From positions 57,685,120-57,749,119 of the forward strand of contig JAOANR010000004.1 of assembly GCA_030278955.1 (NCBI GenBank): a DNA stretch of 64,000 bases. Reading direction: 5' to 3'. This stretch comes from Hygrophila difformis. Taxonomy: Eukaryota; Streptophyta; Magnoliopsida; Lamiales; Acanthaceae. The notes beneath the pieces were generated by a model. The model worked only from the letters and a program-made list of their open reading frames with translations. It ran no database searches and was not told the origin of the DNA. Below are positions 35,217-46,709 of the stretch, one piece after another. The position numbers and the translations under genes are program-made. Position 1 is the first letter of the stretch, and each line of letters begins with the position of its first letter.

Positions 35217-36353
35217 ATCTTCATACATACATATACATATACTAGCGGCATTATTTTTTGAAGGGATTGGCTAAATAAACACCCATCATATACTAAATAG
35301 ATACCCTAATAAATACTTTCTTCCTTAAAAGTAGTAAAATGAGGTTGTGATGGATATTCATACCATTAATTATATTATATTTTGTTTTTTCATTTTCTAT
35401 GGAATGTGTGATTTTACATAATTAATAATAATAATAATTATTATTATTATTATTATTATTATTACTTTTATTTAGTTTAAATATATGATTTTATGTTAAT
35501 TTTTATTTTATATTTCAAAATAATTATTAATGATATGCTTAAATTTTGATTTATTAAATTAGACAAATATTTTACTAATAATAAATTTTGATATGACTTT
35601 ATAATTGACCTTTTTTAAGAACAAATTTTATTTTACATTTATAATTTCATATGCATATACTTCATGGTTTAGATATACTACTTTTTTACGGTGAATTAAC
35701 TATTTAGATCATAAATAAATAATTTTTATAATAAAAAATAATTAAAATTAGAACAAACGGTGCAATAAATATACAATGAAAATTATTTAAAATTTATATA
35801 ATTTGGTAGGACACTTTAATTCTCATTCATTTCTTCTTGTTATACTTGTACTCAATCAATAGTAAAAGTGATTAGGTTTACCAAAAAAAAATGTAAAAGT
35901 GATTAGGAAATTGAAAGAATTGAAAAAAAATATTAAGAAATGAATGTAATTAATGGTGCATGGAAGTCCACCCATCATACCCTCATTTCACTGTTTTCAA
36001 GGCTGGGTGGTGTCAATTTAGCACCATCCTTTTTTGAATCAGGGTGCTTTTTGCGAGCGGGCATCAACTACGGTGTTTTTTCGACAAGCTAAGGATTATT
36101 ATTCTGAAGCATCTGCGTGCTAATAGCAATTTAATTATACTTTTTAATGATAATATCACCGTACCATGGGGCATCATTTAAGCACAAATGAATATAATAA
36201 TTATTACAAAGAGCTCATTGATAATAATCAACATATATATAAGGATAAGATAAAATAAAGCAAAAAAAACTAGAAGCTCCCATGGATGAGGAATGGATGA
36301 AGTTATACTGTACTAGTAATTAATATTGAGAGGTACTATTTCGAATTATGTAT
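35217..36353. other. AT-rich intergenic DNA
   Basis: No gene seen. A palindromic (AAT)n(ATT)n microsatellite is at about 35421-35465. A non-coding GC-richer patch is at about 35960-36110. Confidence 0.5.
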
Positions 36354-37074
36354 CAAGGTTATTAAGATCTAGATTTAAATCTTAGGATCTTACGATCCTA
36401 CGATCCCACAAAGCCAAAACGATCAAGATCTGTATGGGATCTAAATTAGGGTGGGATCTGGATAAGATCTATAGGATCTATACAAGATCTTAAGATCTTT
36501 GAACGATCCGATCTCACTCCCTCTTATTTTTCATCTTATTTTTTCATTTTCAGTCCTCCATTGTTTTCCAAAATCTAGATCTAGGGATTTTTGTTTGCAT
36601 CTCCATCTTACTCGCATTCCCTTCATCTTCCTCTTACAATTCATCTTCTTGTTGTTGGCGTCACCGTCGATCCCCCTTCTCTACCTATCGTCGTCCTTGC
36701 ATCCCCTTCCTCTTTCTACCGCCGCCCTTGTCGTAGCATTCCCTTCCAGCACCCCTTGCTGATGGAAATCTTAGTTCTAAACCTCCAACCCGGATGGATG
36801 ATGATTAATCCAATGAGACAGTGGTTGAGAGTGACGAAAATGGAAAAAATTATAATGACAAATCCAACCTAGCTCAAGCATCATGTCTTAAATGCTCAAT
36901 TATTATCTTTTTTTGCTAGACAAATTATTATTTATTATAATTTGCTAATATGCAATATGAATATTTTTTTTTGTCCTAATTTCGTAGGATCTTAGGATCT
37001 GAATACGATCCTACAATCTCGATCTTACAAATGGAAAAACGATCATACATAAAATCTAGATTTTGATAACCTTG
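36354..37074. mobile_element. GATC-rich TIR element, 721 bp
   Basis: CAAGGTTATTAAGATCTAGA at the left and the inverted CAAGGTTATCAAAATCTAGA at the right. The ends carry many GATC-containing repeats (GATCTTAGGATC, ACGATCCTACGATCC). No matching target duplication is visible, so the superfamily is open. The central part (36500-36780) is C/T-rich and may be captured DNA. The ORFs there have no recognisable match. Confidence 0.5.
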
Positions 37075-38093
37075 TTCTGTATAAAACAGTCAAAGTGCAC
37101 AGCTTGGCATCGGCAGATCAGGGAATAATTGTGTTTATATAACTAATAGTAATAGCTTCATCCAATTCCTTCACCAACTAATTTTCTAAAAAAAATAATA
37201 TTAATGTTAAAATGGGTCGCCACTTGATCATTTTATAAAACACACAACTCATTTTGCTACAAACCCTCTTAAATCTGGTCACTTCTTCAAGGAAATAATT
37301 TCTTGTTTTATTTTATTAGGCAAGCTTCCTTACGTCACTTCTTCCCTTAGCTTCTCCAATAATAGTAGTAGTATTTTTTAATTAGTTTTTGAGAAGTTTC
37401 CATGCTGTTTACTGGGAATGGCGAGTTTTTTTTTTTTTTTTTTTTTTTCCTTCCCCTTCACCAACCCTACCGTGCACACCTACTACTACACCGCCACCAG
37501 CCAAACTCCTCTCGGGCTACCAAACAAGAAAAAAATACAAATATTTCAACTATACATTTTTTAATTCCCATAATACTTAACATTGTTTTAATTTCTTTTC
37601 TTTTTCCGTTTTTATTATCTCCACATAAATCTTTGTATTCTCTTGTTATATGTGTTCGTTGTTAAATAAGTAATCATTAAATTAATTATATGTGGATGTG
37701 TAAAAATTTTATGTTACGAACAAATTAGCTTGTGGCTCTTGATTTTTGTCTTTAATTTGGTTTATGGACTTCTTTCATTTTTCGATTTTTGTTTTGCCTT
37801 TTTTTTCTTTAAGTTTGAGATTGTCAAATATATATATATATATATACCCTCTTCGGTTTTTTTTTTCTTGGATCATTTGGTGTTTGGCTATTATTCACAC
37901 TCATAGTTTGATTTAAAGTTTTACCATAATTATAAAATTTAAAATATAGACAAGTGACATATTGTTAGATTTGTCTCGTCTTATAGTTTTTAAATATGAA
38001 CCTTTTAGAATTTTTACTTGTACCGCACATGAGTTATTAATAATTTAAAATGTGTATTGGACTGCGTGCAGATGTATTTAAAAATGATATTAA
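37075..38093. other. AT-rich intergenic DNA with homopolymer T run
   Basis: A T run of about 23 bp lies at 37426-37448 and an (AT)n run at about 37830-37845. A decayed Stowaway-like interior (ATTTGTCTCGTCTTATAGTTTTTAA) lies near 37970-38000. No gene. Confidence 0.4.
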
Positions 38094-38490
38094 CGGGGTG
38101 TATTCAATCTGGACACTGTAGGATTCTTAATGACTTTTAAAGTTGGGGTGTATTCAATTTCGACTTTAAAAAGTCTTTAAAAGTTTTGAGATATTCAATG
38201 TAGATTCAAAATCTTTTTAGAAATCTACGGGTATTCAATACAGATTTTAAAAAGTCTTTAAAATTTTGAAGTATCCAACTGTCCATGGATTTTAAATCTT
38301 TATAGATTTTAATGGATTGTTTTAAAAAAATATAACTAAACAAAATCTCTCTAAACAATCTAAGATTTCTAAAAGTCAGTCAAACTCTACATAGAACCTA
38401 CACAAAATCAATCAACTCTACGTGGAGTTGATGTACTTTCTAAATCCACCAACTTTTTAAAATCTATAAAAGTTGGATTGAATACAACCC
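38094..38490. mobile_element. Tourist/PIF-Harbinger-like MITE
   Basis: The ends are GGGGTGTATTCAATC and its inverted GATTGAATACAACCC, flanked by TAA on both sides. Internally it repeats TATTCAAT...GATTTTAAAAAGTCTTTAAA about four times. Confidence 0.6.
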
Positions 38491-38932
38491 TAAGTTTTAA
38501 AAGCGTTAATAAAACAAAGTAAATATTAATTCCAATATTTTTTTTTGGAGTTTTTTTTTTGGAGGAGTAATTCCAATAATTAAGAATTAAATTTATTTCG
38601 TGGAAATAGATAGTTATAGAATATAGTGCCAATGTTTTAAAAGAATAGTTGTAGAATAGTTTCGATCGTATTCAGATATATAGTTTAACCAAACACATCA
38701 AATATTTTAATAGAATATTTTAAAATTTTATTAGTTTTTTACAACTCTAGATTGATACTACTCTGACTCCGCTGAAAAATGTTATATAACCTCCAATTTT
38801 TTTTCATTATTGAACTTATAATAACATCCAATTAATAATTACAAATATGATAATCTAACGATATCACTAAATTGATGTAGTAAAAAATACCATAAATACA
38901 TTAAATTACAACAACCTCCTTATTCATTATTA

Positions 38933-39176
38933 CTCCCTCCGTTCCTTTCTAGTTGTTTTTTAAGAGATTTAAAATTGTTACAAAATAGTTGTCATTTTTA
39001 GGTAGTTATGCTATATTTTTACTATATTGTTTTTTACTTTACATAAATGCTATTTCTTGACATTTATCACGAGTAAATTTAGTTGAAGGTAAAAATAGAA
39101 ATTTATGAGTTAACTAAAGCAAATCTTAGTTATTGAAATTGAACTTCAAGAGTCAACTATTTAGGAAAGAAGATAG
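38933..39176. mobile_element. Stowaway-like MITE, right end decayed
   Basis: It starts CTCCCTCCGTTCCTTTCTAG after TA. The right end (TAGGAAAGAAGATAGTA) is a degraded mirror. Related to 55885-56130 and 59749-60012, all with TTTTTAAGAGA/GACAACT-type arms. Confidence 0.5.
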
Positions 39177-39221
39177 TACATTCAGGATATATCCATATTT
39201 GCACAAAAATCATACTGAAAG

Positions 39222-39222
39222 C

Positions 39223-39253
<31 letters not shown>

Positions 39254-39308
39254 GAATATAAACTCGTCTCCTAGTGCTACCCAACATGAAATATATATAT
39301 ATATATAT
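39222..39308. repeat. (AT)n microsatellites in the paralogue 3' end
   Basis: AT repeats at 39222-39250 and 39291-39308 interrupt the sequence corresponding to the last transmembrane span of the decayed family gene, and contribute to its breakdown. Confidence 0.8.
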
Positions 39309-41046
39309 AACAAAAAATCTTCGCAGCAGTAATTCGAAACATGAGAGGCGCGAATGTGATCAGTTGGTTGGTGAAAACTGAAAAGGATGGATAGCAGAGA
39401 TGCCGACGAAACTATTGTACACACAATTGCACCTTGTTTCATAACTACAAACCATTTTGTCCTCTGTGGGATCTCATTCTCACCATTTAATGCGTCGTCT
39501 TCTCCTCCTCCTTCTTCTTCTTCACCCATTTTCTTCATCTCTTTTGTTATCACCCAGTAGATAATGTAGGATATGATGAAACTGCAACTTTCTGTAGAAT
39601 ATCTGCAAACACACCATAAGGATTTCCTTGAATCATCGCCACCACAAATCCTTCAAAGAACTAGAATCACATGGATCATCATGTAATAGCACGGCACCAC
39701 CATCCTTCCTCGTCTTCCAACTGCTCTTTCTCCCCTGCACATGAATTTAAACCATCAAATAATCAGACTTTCGGCCTGATTTTTTATTTTTTCATTTTCT
39801 GGTGGAACTAGAAATTTGGGTACTATTAATAATAATGGACGTGGGAAATAATGATTTTAAATGATGTTGATCTAGGAACTCCAATCCGTTTGTCTCAAAT
39901 TTAATAAATAAAATTGCAATAACAAATCAAGAACTTTGCAAGATATAAATAAGTTGGAAATTCGGCCCCTGAAAACCCCAAATTTAGAACAAAAATTGTG
40001 AAAAAATTCCATGGTGATAACATATTCTATCGATGATCATCAAAGCATCTCTCCAGAAAACCCCCTAACAAACCCACAAAACCCAAACCCATACCTTAAA
40101 TTATGTTGATGGGAGAATTCCAGATTTTTTTTATTCCTTTCGTCTCAATTAAATCCAGCTGAAAGAATTTTTACTGCTAACTAGTACTAAATTAATTCTG
40201 AAAATTATTATACAAACTCGGAAATGTCAAATGCATGAGTTTGAGGCGGAGGAAGTGACATGTGGCCATCAGCTCTAATATAGGAAACTCCTCCCGTGGC
40301 TGCTAATGGTTCAACAGCATTATTATGAGCAATTGGGGGGTGGGCTTCTAAGACCATCTCCAACCACACCCTCTATTTTTGCAGGAGCTATAGTACAAAT
40401 CTTTATATTTGCAGGACATCTACAATAACTCTATCTCCAACTCAACTCTCTATTTTTGCAGGATCAAGTAATATTCTCCATATATATATGTTTTAATAAA
40501 ATATAAATTAAAATATTTATAACTATATAATACAAAAAAATAAAATATTTAAACTATAATAAATAAGAATTTTAAAAAATTACCTATAAAAAATAAACTA
40601 TATAATTAATGTAAAAATATTGAGCTATAAATTAAAATCAGTTAAACACTAATTTGAGGTTAATATTTAATTATGTAGTCACATATAAATAAAAAAGAAA
40701 AGAAAAAGTAAAAGAAAAAAAAAAAAGAAAAACATAGCGGGACCTACAGTATTCCGCTCAATTATGCGGAATACTGTTGCACCCTCCCATTTGGAAGGGT
40801 GCTGCTTGTATAATTGCAGGGTGGGTTGGAGTGCCCACCCTGCATAAATAGCAATATGCAGGGTGGGTTGGAGATGCCCTAAATCTGCTGCATTCACATG
40901 CACCTCAGTACTGGAGGCGGCGGAAGTTGGGGGACGATGGTGCCAGTGCCAGGCTGCACACCACTGGACATTGTTACTAATTCACGTGTATGACGCATAG
41001 GAGGTGAAGGGGAGGCTGAAGACGACCTATCATCAGTTTCTGCCAT
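39250..41046 (-). pseudogene. Inverted, decayed paralogue of the two-exon four-TM gene
   Basis: On the minus strand from ATG 41046 the protein opens with SSSASPSPPMRHTRELV, nearly identical to the gene at 20414. It then goes out of frame within the Pro/Ala-rich part (about 40950-40985). A 528-bp PIF/Harbinger MITE splits exon 1 (40352-40879). After it, exon 1 resumes (PPIAHNNAVEPLAA-type sequence, about 40200-40345) to a donor near GAGTTTGT. Exon 2 begins at about 39727 with the same basic motif and VVPCYYMM. It then has at least two indels around 39620-39680, recovers at SCSFIISYIIYWVI and ends in (AT)n. Several independent lesions make this a pseudogene. Confidence 0.8.
40352..40879. mobile_element. 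PIF/Harbinger (Tourist-like) MITE inside exon 1 of the paralogue
   Basis: The ends are GACCATCTCCAACC and its inverted GGTTGGAGATGCCC. TAA target duplications lie at 40349-40351 and 40880-40882. Removing it would restore continuity with the intact copy (GATTTAG then AAGCCC). No transposase. Confidence 0.85.
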
Positions 41047-41498
41047 TAAAACCCTCAGCTTGAGGCTATGATCGGACTAGTAGAGATTGAATTAGTTAAC
41101 TAAATGGGATGACGTACGTGAGAATTGGTTGGTTGGGGGAATTTATGCCTACTGTTGAGTACTCTACACATGCTATCACCTTAAAATAGAAGTCGAGCTC
41201 AAAGAGTTTTTTTTTTTTTTTTTTCAGTGTAATTAACCGGACCCCTAAGCAAGTCGTACGTATTTAAAAACTAGTAATATTGAGTTAACATTAAATAAAT
41301 GAGAAGGAAAAGAGACGGAAGATCAGGCAAAACCTGAAACATGCAAAACTAAGAGCACACCCAAGTGACAAACTTCTCTCGCCTTGCCCGATGTCAAACA
41401 CCTAAAATTGTGTTACTAACTGTACTTAGCAGAAGCTTTGTCAATCGTGGAAGGACAAATTGAATAGCGCTTCAAGATATTACAATAAGTAAATAGTA

Positions 41499-41688
41499 CT
41501 CCCTCCGTCCCATTCCAAATATCCTACTTACTATATTTTGATGTCCCATTACAAATGTCTTCTTTCTATAAATAGAAATAATTTTCTCCTCCAACAACTA
41601 TGTGGACCCCACCATATACTCACAAACCAACTCTACCTTAATTCTCGTGCCCAACAGTAACAAGACACATGGGGTGGGACGGAGGGAG
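41499..41688. mobile_element. Short Stowaway MITE, 190 bp
   Basis: CTCCCTCCGTCCCATTCCAA and its mirror GGGTGGGACGGAGGGAG, flanked by TA. It lies just outside the Pack-MULE-like element. Confidence 0.9.
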
Positions 41689-41835
41689 TAACAAATTTAA
41701 TCCTCCCCAACCCAAGCCCAAATCGTTTGTGTCTGATCTCTCGCCTCCCGGAAAAATAGTCCAAAAAGTCCTTTATGTTTTATTTTCTAGCAAATCGGTC
41801 CTCTTAGATATTCTAGTCTCATTTAGTCCCACAAG

Positions 41836-42352
41836 TAGAGCTGTAAACGAGTCGAACCGAACCGAGCTTCAAGTGTTTGAGCTCTGTTCGTTAAGCTTAA
41901 CGAACGAACACGAACCGAGCCAAAAATCTTAACGAGCCAATTTTCATGTTTGAGCTCTGTTCGTTTAACTTTACGAACGAGCTAATAACGAACGAACACG
42001 AGCCTAGTCGAGCTAAGTTAACGAACCATTTATTTTATTAATAAATTTATTTGTTTTAGAATTAAATTAGGTGTGAAAATGTAATGTATATTGTAATAGT
42101 ATAATTTATGAGAGAAATGTGAAATTAATAAAAATGAAAATAAAAAGAACAACAAGCTAAAATATTTATTTTTTATAATATATATTCCATTAAAAAAGAA
42201 TTCCGAACTGTTCGCGAACTTAACGAACGAACACACAAACCAAATTATGTGTTTGAGCTCGGTTCGTTTAACTTACCGAACGAGCTGTTAACGAACGAAC
42301 ACGTGTCGAACCGAGCTCAGCTCACGAACTGTTTGTTATATTTACAGCTCTA
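41836..42352. mobile_element. hAT MITE copy A, 517 bp, 8-bp TSD
   Basis: TAGAGCTGTAAACGAG at the left and TTTACAGCTCTA at the right. CCCACAAG is duplicated at 41828-41835 and 42353-42360. The opposite TIR of the host element has a single uninterrupted copy of this site (about 43420), giving an internal empty-site control. The interior is full of GAACGAACACGA-type repeats. Confidence 0.92.
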
Positions 42353-42884
42353 CCCACAAGTTTTCTAATCCAAGTCCAATAGGTCCCATTCATAATTAAT
42401 TAACCCAATATGCCATGTGGATTTGATTAAGAGCGTGGGACCCACATATCAGACATGCTGGCACACCAAATCATCACACAGCTTGTTGTCCCCAGCCTTC
42501 TGGAATTTGCTTTCTTCTCACGGTCACTGTGACTCCAGTCTCCAAACACATAAACTACTACAGTCTACAAACATTGGCAGACAGAAAATAGATAGTTAAA
42601 AAATAGGAAACCTCAATATGAGTAGTAATTCCATTATGCACTAGTGCTCAAATAATCTCTATGAACTTGGCGAAAAAACAAGATAATTAAAATACAGATA
42701 AATCATGTATACCGGGCAATGCCTTAAGCACATAAATATTTACGCATTTTAATCATCCGCTTTCAAACAAAACTACAGAATTACAAACATTACCTGGGAA
42801 GGAGGGCTGGCATCGCAAAGGAAAGACCGGCTTGGGCGATTAATCGACCTCGACAACACTCATGAGACAATTTACGGCAAGTTA

Positions 42885-43180
42885 AAGGCGGCTGCGATAG
42901 CAAAAACCTTGTGATATCAACCCGGCGACCTCGTAGGCCTGGAGCACGGTCATTCCATTAGGGATTTTGACTGGATAACCATTGGCAAACACCTCGAAAA
43001 CATAAACCAGGTTAGGGAAATGAAACCGAGCACCTTCCACAGGGGTTCTATTTAGACTTTGGATTATCTGGTTCGGGGTGGACCTCGGTGGCAACCGCCT
43101 CAGTGTTGCGAAGCTCCGGCGGAGGAAGGGTGGGGTTTGGTGGAAGCATGAGCGACCGGTGAGGATGCAAGAGTGCCTGG
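42885..43180 (-). pseudogene. Captured NADH dehydrogenase 75-kDa subunit (NDUFS1) N-terminal fragment
   Basis: On the minus strand the frame reads RSFATLRRLPPRSTPNQII, then RTPVEGARFHFPNLVYVFEV, FANGYPVKIPNGMTVLQAYE and FCYRSRL. This matches the mitochondrial presequence and the start of the 2Fe-2S ferredoxin-like domain of plant complex I Fe-S protein 1 (family motif GYPVKIPKGMTVLQACEVAG ... FCYHSRL). The Cys expected in LQACEVAG is Tyr here. Coding similarity stops after SRL, so only the first exon or so was captured. The frame is open across the right arm, but the product would lack the iron-sulfur and all later domains. Confidence 0.8.
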
Positions 43181-43500
43181 ATCGCGATGGCCGGGCCTCA
43201 TTAGGGTTAAGGTGAAGAGAAGATTGGCAAGAAGAAAGGAATTTCAAAAGTTTCGATTTAGGTACCGGCAAGAAAAAACCAAACCAAATTCCAGAATCCG
43301 AAGGGCTGGGGACGACAATACGTGTCATTTGTTTTGTGGGTCCCACACTCTTAATCAATTCCACATGGCAGATTGGGTTAATTAATTATGAATGGGACCT
43401 ATTGGAATTGGATTAGAATACTTGTGGGACTAAATGGGACTAGAATATCTAAGAGGACCGATTTGCTAGAAAACAAAACATAAAGGACTTTTTGAAGATT

Positions 43501-43834
43501 GTCTGTATACGGTCGTTCGTATACGCTCGTTCGCCTCCCTCCCAATGTCGTTCGTATACGCTCGTTCCATTCTGTTCTTTACAGGGCATTTTGGAGATTG
43601 TCTGTTTTTATTTTAAGTGAGTAGGGCAACGAAAAGAATGACGATTCACATTTAATTTGGGGTGGGGTGTGGTTTTTTATTTTTTTTAATTTTTATTTTT
43701 CATATATTTTTTTTTGGGTGGCGGCGTGGGGGGGAAGGAGTCAAAGGATTTTGAGTTGGAAAGAATTTAGGTGGAATCAACCCAATTTATTTTTTTAATT
43801 CAGAAAAAAGGAGGGACTACTCCTGTTTATTGAG
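43501..43834. other. Non-coding spacer
   Basis: Repeated TCGTTCGTATACGCTCGTTC and a GT-rich and T-rich stretch. No gene. Confidence 0.4.
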
Positions 43835-44348
43835 TAGAGCTGTAAACGAGCCGAACCGAACCGAGCTTCAAGTGTTTGAGCTCTGTTCGTTAAGCTTAAC
43901 GAACGAACACGAACCGAGCCAAAAATCTTAACGAGCCAATTTTCATGTTTGAGCTCTGTTCGTTTAACCTTACGAACGAGCTAATAACGAACGAACACGA
44001 GCCTAGTCGAGCTCAATTAACGAACCATTTATTTTATTAATAAATTTATTTGTTTTAGAATTAAATTAGTTGTGAAAATGTAATGTATATTGTAATATAA
44101 TTTATGAGAGAAATGTGAAATAATAAAAATGGAAAATGGAAAGAACAACTAGATAAAATATTTATTTTTTACAATATATATTCCATTAAAAAAGAATTCC
44201 GAACTGTTCGCGAACTTAACGAACGAACACACAAACCAAATTATGTGTTTGAGCTCGGTTCGTTTAACTTACCGAACGAGTTGTTAACGAACGAACACGT
44301 GTCGAAACGAGCTCAGCTCACGAACTGTTTGTTCTATTTACAGCTCTA
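43835..44348. mobile_element. hAT MITE copy B, 514 bp, 8-bp TSD
   Basis: Nearly identical to 41836-42352. TTATTGAG is duplicated at 43827-43834 and 44349-44356. Two close copies with different 8-bp duplications define the family ends precisely (TAGAGCTGTAAA). Confidence 0.92.
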
Positions 44349-44355
44349 TTATTGA

Positions 44356-44818
44356 GAGTCCGTTTGGATTGGCTTCTAGGGAGGTGCTTTTGGCTTTTGC
44401 TTCTGCCAAAAGCACTTCCATTAGAAATTATGTGTTTGTTTTGGCTTTTAAGAAAAAGCAAAAGCACATCGAAAAGCGAAAAAAGTGCTTCTGGGAGAAG
44501 CAGCCCAGGAGGTGCTTCTCCCAAAAGCAGAAGCCAAAAGCACCTCGTAAAATGTGCAAGGACTTAAATACCCCCACTACTTAATATAAATTACACTATA
44601 AATATATCTTATTATCATATTAAGTAGCATGTCCTTTTTGGTAATTACCACACTCTAAAAGCACTTTTCATTTTTATTCATCCAAACATATTTTTTAGAA
44701 AAAGCTGCTTTTCAAACATTCAATCCAAACACAAAAATTACATGCTTTTGCTTTTGACTTCTGCTTCTGCTTCTACTTTTGGCTTCTGCTTTTTTCAAAA
44801 GCCAATTCAAACGGGCCC
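44356..44818. mobile_element. MITE with AGAAGCAAAAGC-rich arms (PIF-like)
   Basis: GAGTCCGTTTGGATTGGCTT at the left and AAGCCAATTCAAACGGGCCC at the right. Candidate 3-bp flank TGA (44353-44355 and 44819-44821). Arms are rich in CTTTTGCTTCTGC and its complement. The hAT copy B inserted at its left edge. Confidence 0.6.
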
Positions 44819-45067
44819 TGAATGTCCCAATTTATTTATAGAGTAATTAATGATTCCAAGTTTGACAATTAGCGATATCGACCTGTAACCGACCTTAAAC
44901 TCATCATTTTTAATTCTTACAGCCTCTGCAATTATTCACCATGGTCCTGTCTAAGACAGTCTCCCAGTACGATATCTCCGTCCACTCGATCCTCGATCAA
45001 TTATCAATTCAATTGTCTTTTCATATAAAATGTAGCTAGCACGTGGATCATTATTTGATAAATAGTA

Positions 45068-45557
45068 CTCCCTCCGTCCCGCGAAAGTTGACACGTATTC
45101 CTTTTTTAGCTGTCCCACGAAATTTGACACGTTTTCTTTTTTAAATAAATTGAATTAACATAAATATAATTAGAATCTTAATGAGTTAATGGTATCTAAA
45201 AACCCATTAAAAATAATTACTTTAACATTCTGCACAACTCCCAATACACTTTTATTTTTCTATACAAATCGCTTACATTTCTTTAATTCTCTATATCTCA
45301 AAATAGGTACAAATAAAAATTATATAAAATATATATATTCTAAAACTAGACACCTAGACGATTCTAACAATACCACACTTGAATATTTTTTTCTAATTAA
45401 ATCATTATTATAATATTAAGTCAAAGTTAAAGAATAAATAAAGTGAATATTTATTAAAATTTTAAACACAAATACCCACAACACTTTAACCATTAAACCC
45501 CACTACATAAATTACCGTGCCCAAAAAAACGCGTCAACTTTCGCGGGATGGAGGGAG
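45068..45557. mobile_element. Stowaway MITE, 490 bp, inside GAD fragment
   Basis: CTCCCTCCGTCCCGCGAAAG and its mirror, with TA duplication. Close relative of 23710-24192. Confidence 0.9.
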
Positions 45558-45759
45558 TACTAATTGTGTTTGTCCAGATTCAAGATGCCGGAGCCGGAGA
45601 ACTCAATCCCAAATGAGGCAGCGTACGTACCATATCATCAGCCTCGAGCTTAAGTTGGACGGGCGGCTGAACCTGGCGTCGTTTGTGACGACGTGGATGG
45701 CGTCCGATAAGCTAATCATGGCTGCCATTAACAAGAACTATGTTGACATGGAGATGGAG

Positions 45760-46709
45760 GGGGATAAAGACCAATTTAGTCCTGTAAATTACCCTTAATA
45801 CTCAAATGGTTCAAAATGTATTTTAATTTCTCAACCAGTCCTATAACTTATCTAAATACTAGTACTAATTTGGTCCTCAGCCACAATTAAAAAATTATTA
45901 GTGACAAGCACCTGATTAATTAGCCACAATTTTGGTGAATCCATCGCATCGCATGAAAACTGCTTTCCTGAGCAATATGTTTCCCAATTTAATGGCTTTC
46001 CTTTGATAATTGCATAGAGGAAATGAAGGATTAGAGGGGAGAAAGCGTACCACCAATCCTTTGAGAGTTGTTTTCAATAGAGAGCCGCCTCATCGTATTC
46101 TTCTCGTCAGCCCCGTCACTCGCATCAGCCTCCTCCGCTTCGCCCTACCGTAGCTCAGGTGGCAGCGGCGGAGCCGCCTCCGCCGCCACAGACACAGACA
46201 GCCACCGCCGCCACAGACACAGGCACCGCCGCAGCCTCGTTCAACACGTATTAACTAGTAATGAATCAATTCCCCAAATATTGTTTTTCTAATTTGGAAG
46301 AATTTTTTTGCCCTAGAAATTTGATTGGATTTGGAGTATTGAAATTATTCTTCCAGCATTCGTTGCCTCTCTGAATTCAAGGTTTCTGTCGAAATTCTGC
46401 CCATTCTGGAATTCCCCATTCTGAAGGCAACAATGGCACGAGTCAGATGTGGTTTTGGAGGATTCTTAGTTCACCGCAAGAACCCTGGTTTTGAACGGAA
46501 GAGCTATTTAATTTTTTGAATTTTTTTTTCAGTTTTGGGCTTATAAAATACACTAATCCGGTTCATATTATTAAATAATTTTTTAATTGTGGTTGAAGAC
46601 CAAATTGGTAGTAATTAGGTAATTTACAGGACTAATTGAGAAATTGAAGTAGATTTTGGACCATTTTGGTATTAGAAGCAACTTACATGACTAAATTGGT
46701 ATTTATCCC
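45760..46709. mobile_element. MULE, 950 bp, 9-bp TSD, inside GAD fragment
   Basis: GGGGATAAAGACCAATTTAG at the left and CTAAATTGGTATTTATCCC at the right, as TIRs of about 140 bp. GAGATGGAG is duplicated at 45751-45759 and 46710-46718, falling in the GAD codons for VDMEME. The centre (about 45930-46500) is GC-richer with a (CCGCCACAGACACAG)-like repeat and may be captured host DNA. I could not identify its source. Confidence 0.88.

Larger units (their letters stand above)
41750..43500. mobile_element. Pack-MULE-like element with long TIRs and captured NDUFS1 fragment
   Basis: The left arm (from about CCAAAAAGTCCTTTATGTTT at 41760 to about 42500, minus a nested MITE) is mirrored by the right arm (about 43290-43500). 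Shared blocks are TAGCAAATCGGTCCTCTTAG, AATAGGTCCCATTCATAATT and TGATTAAGAG(C/T)GTGGGACCC. Long arms of about 200 bp flank cellular coding sequence without a transposase, which is the Pack-MULE pattern. The exact outer ends and a 9-bp duplication could not be fixed. The right outer flank has a short TCGTTCGTATACGCTCGTTC repeat (43513-43565). Confidence 0.65.

Noticed and set aside
46068..46292. Ser/Arg/His-rich 74-codon ORF
   Set aside because: Falls in the compositionally skewed centre of the 950-bp MULE; no family signature.
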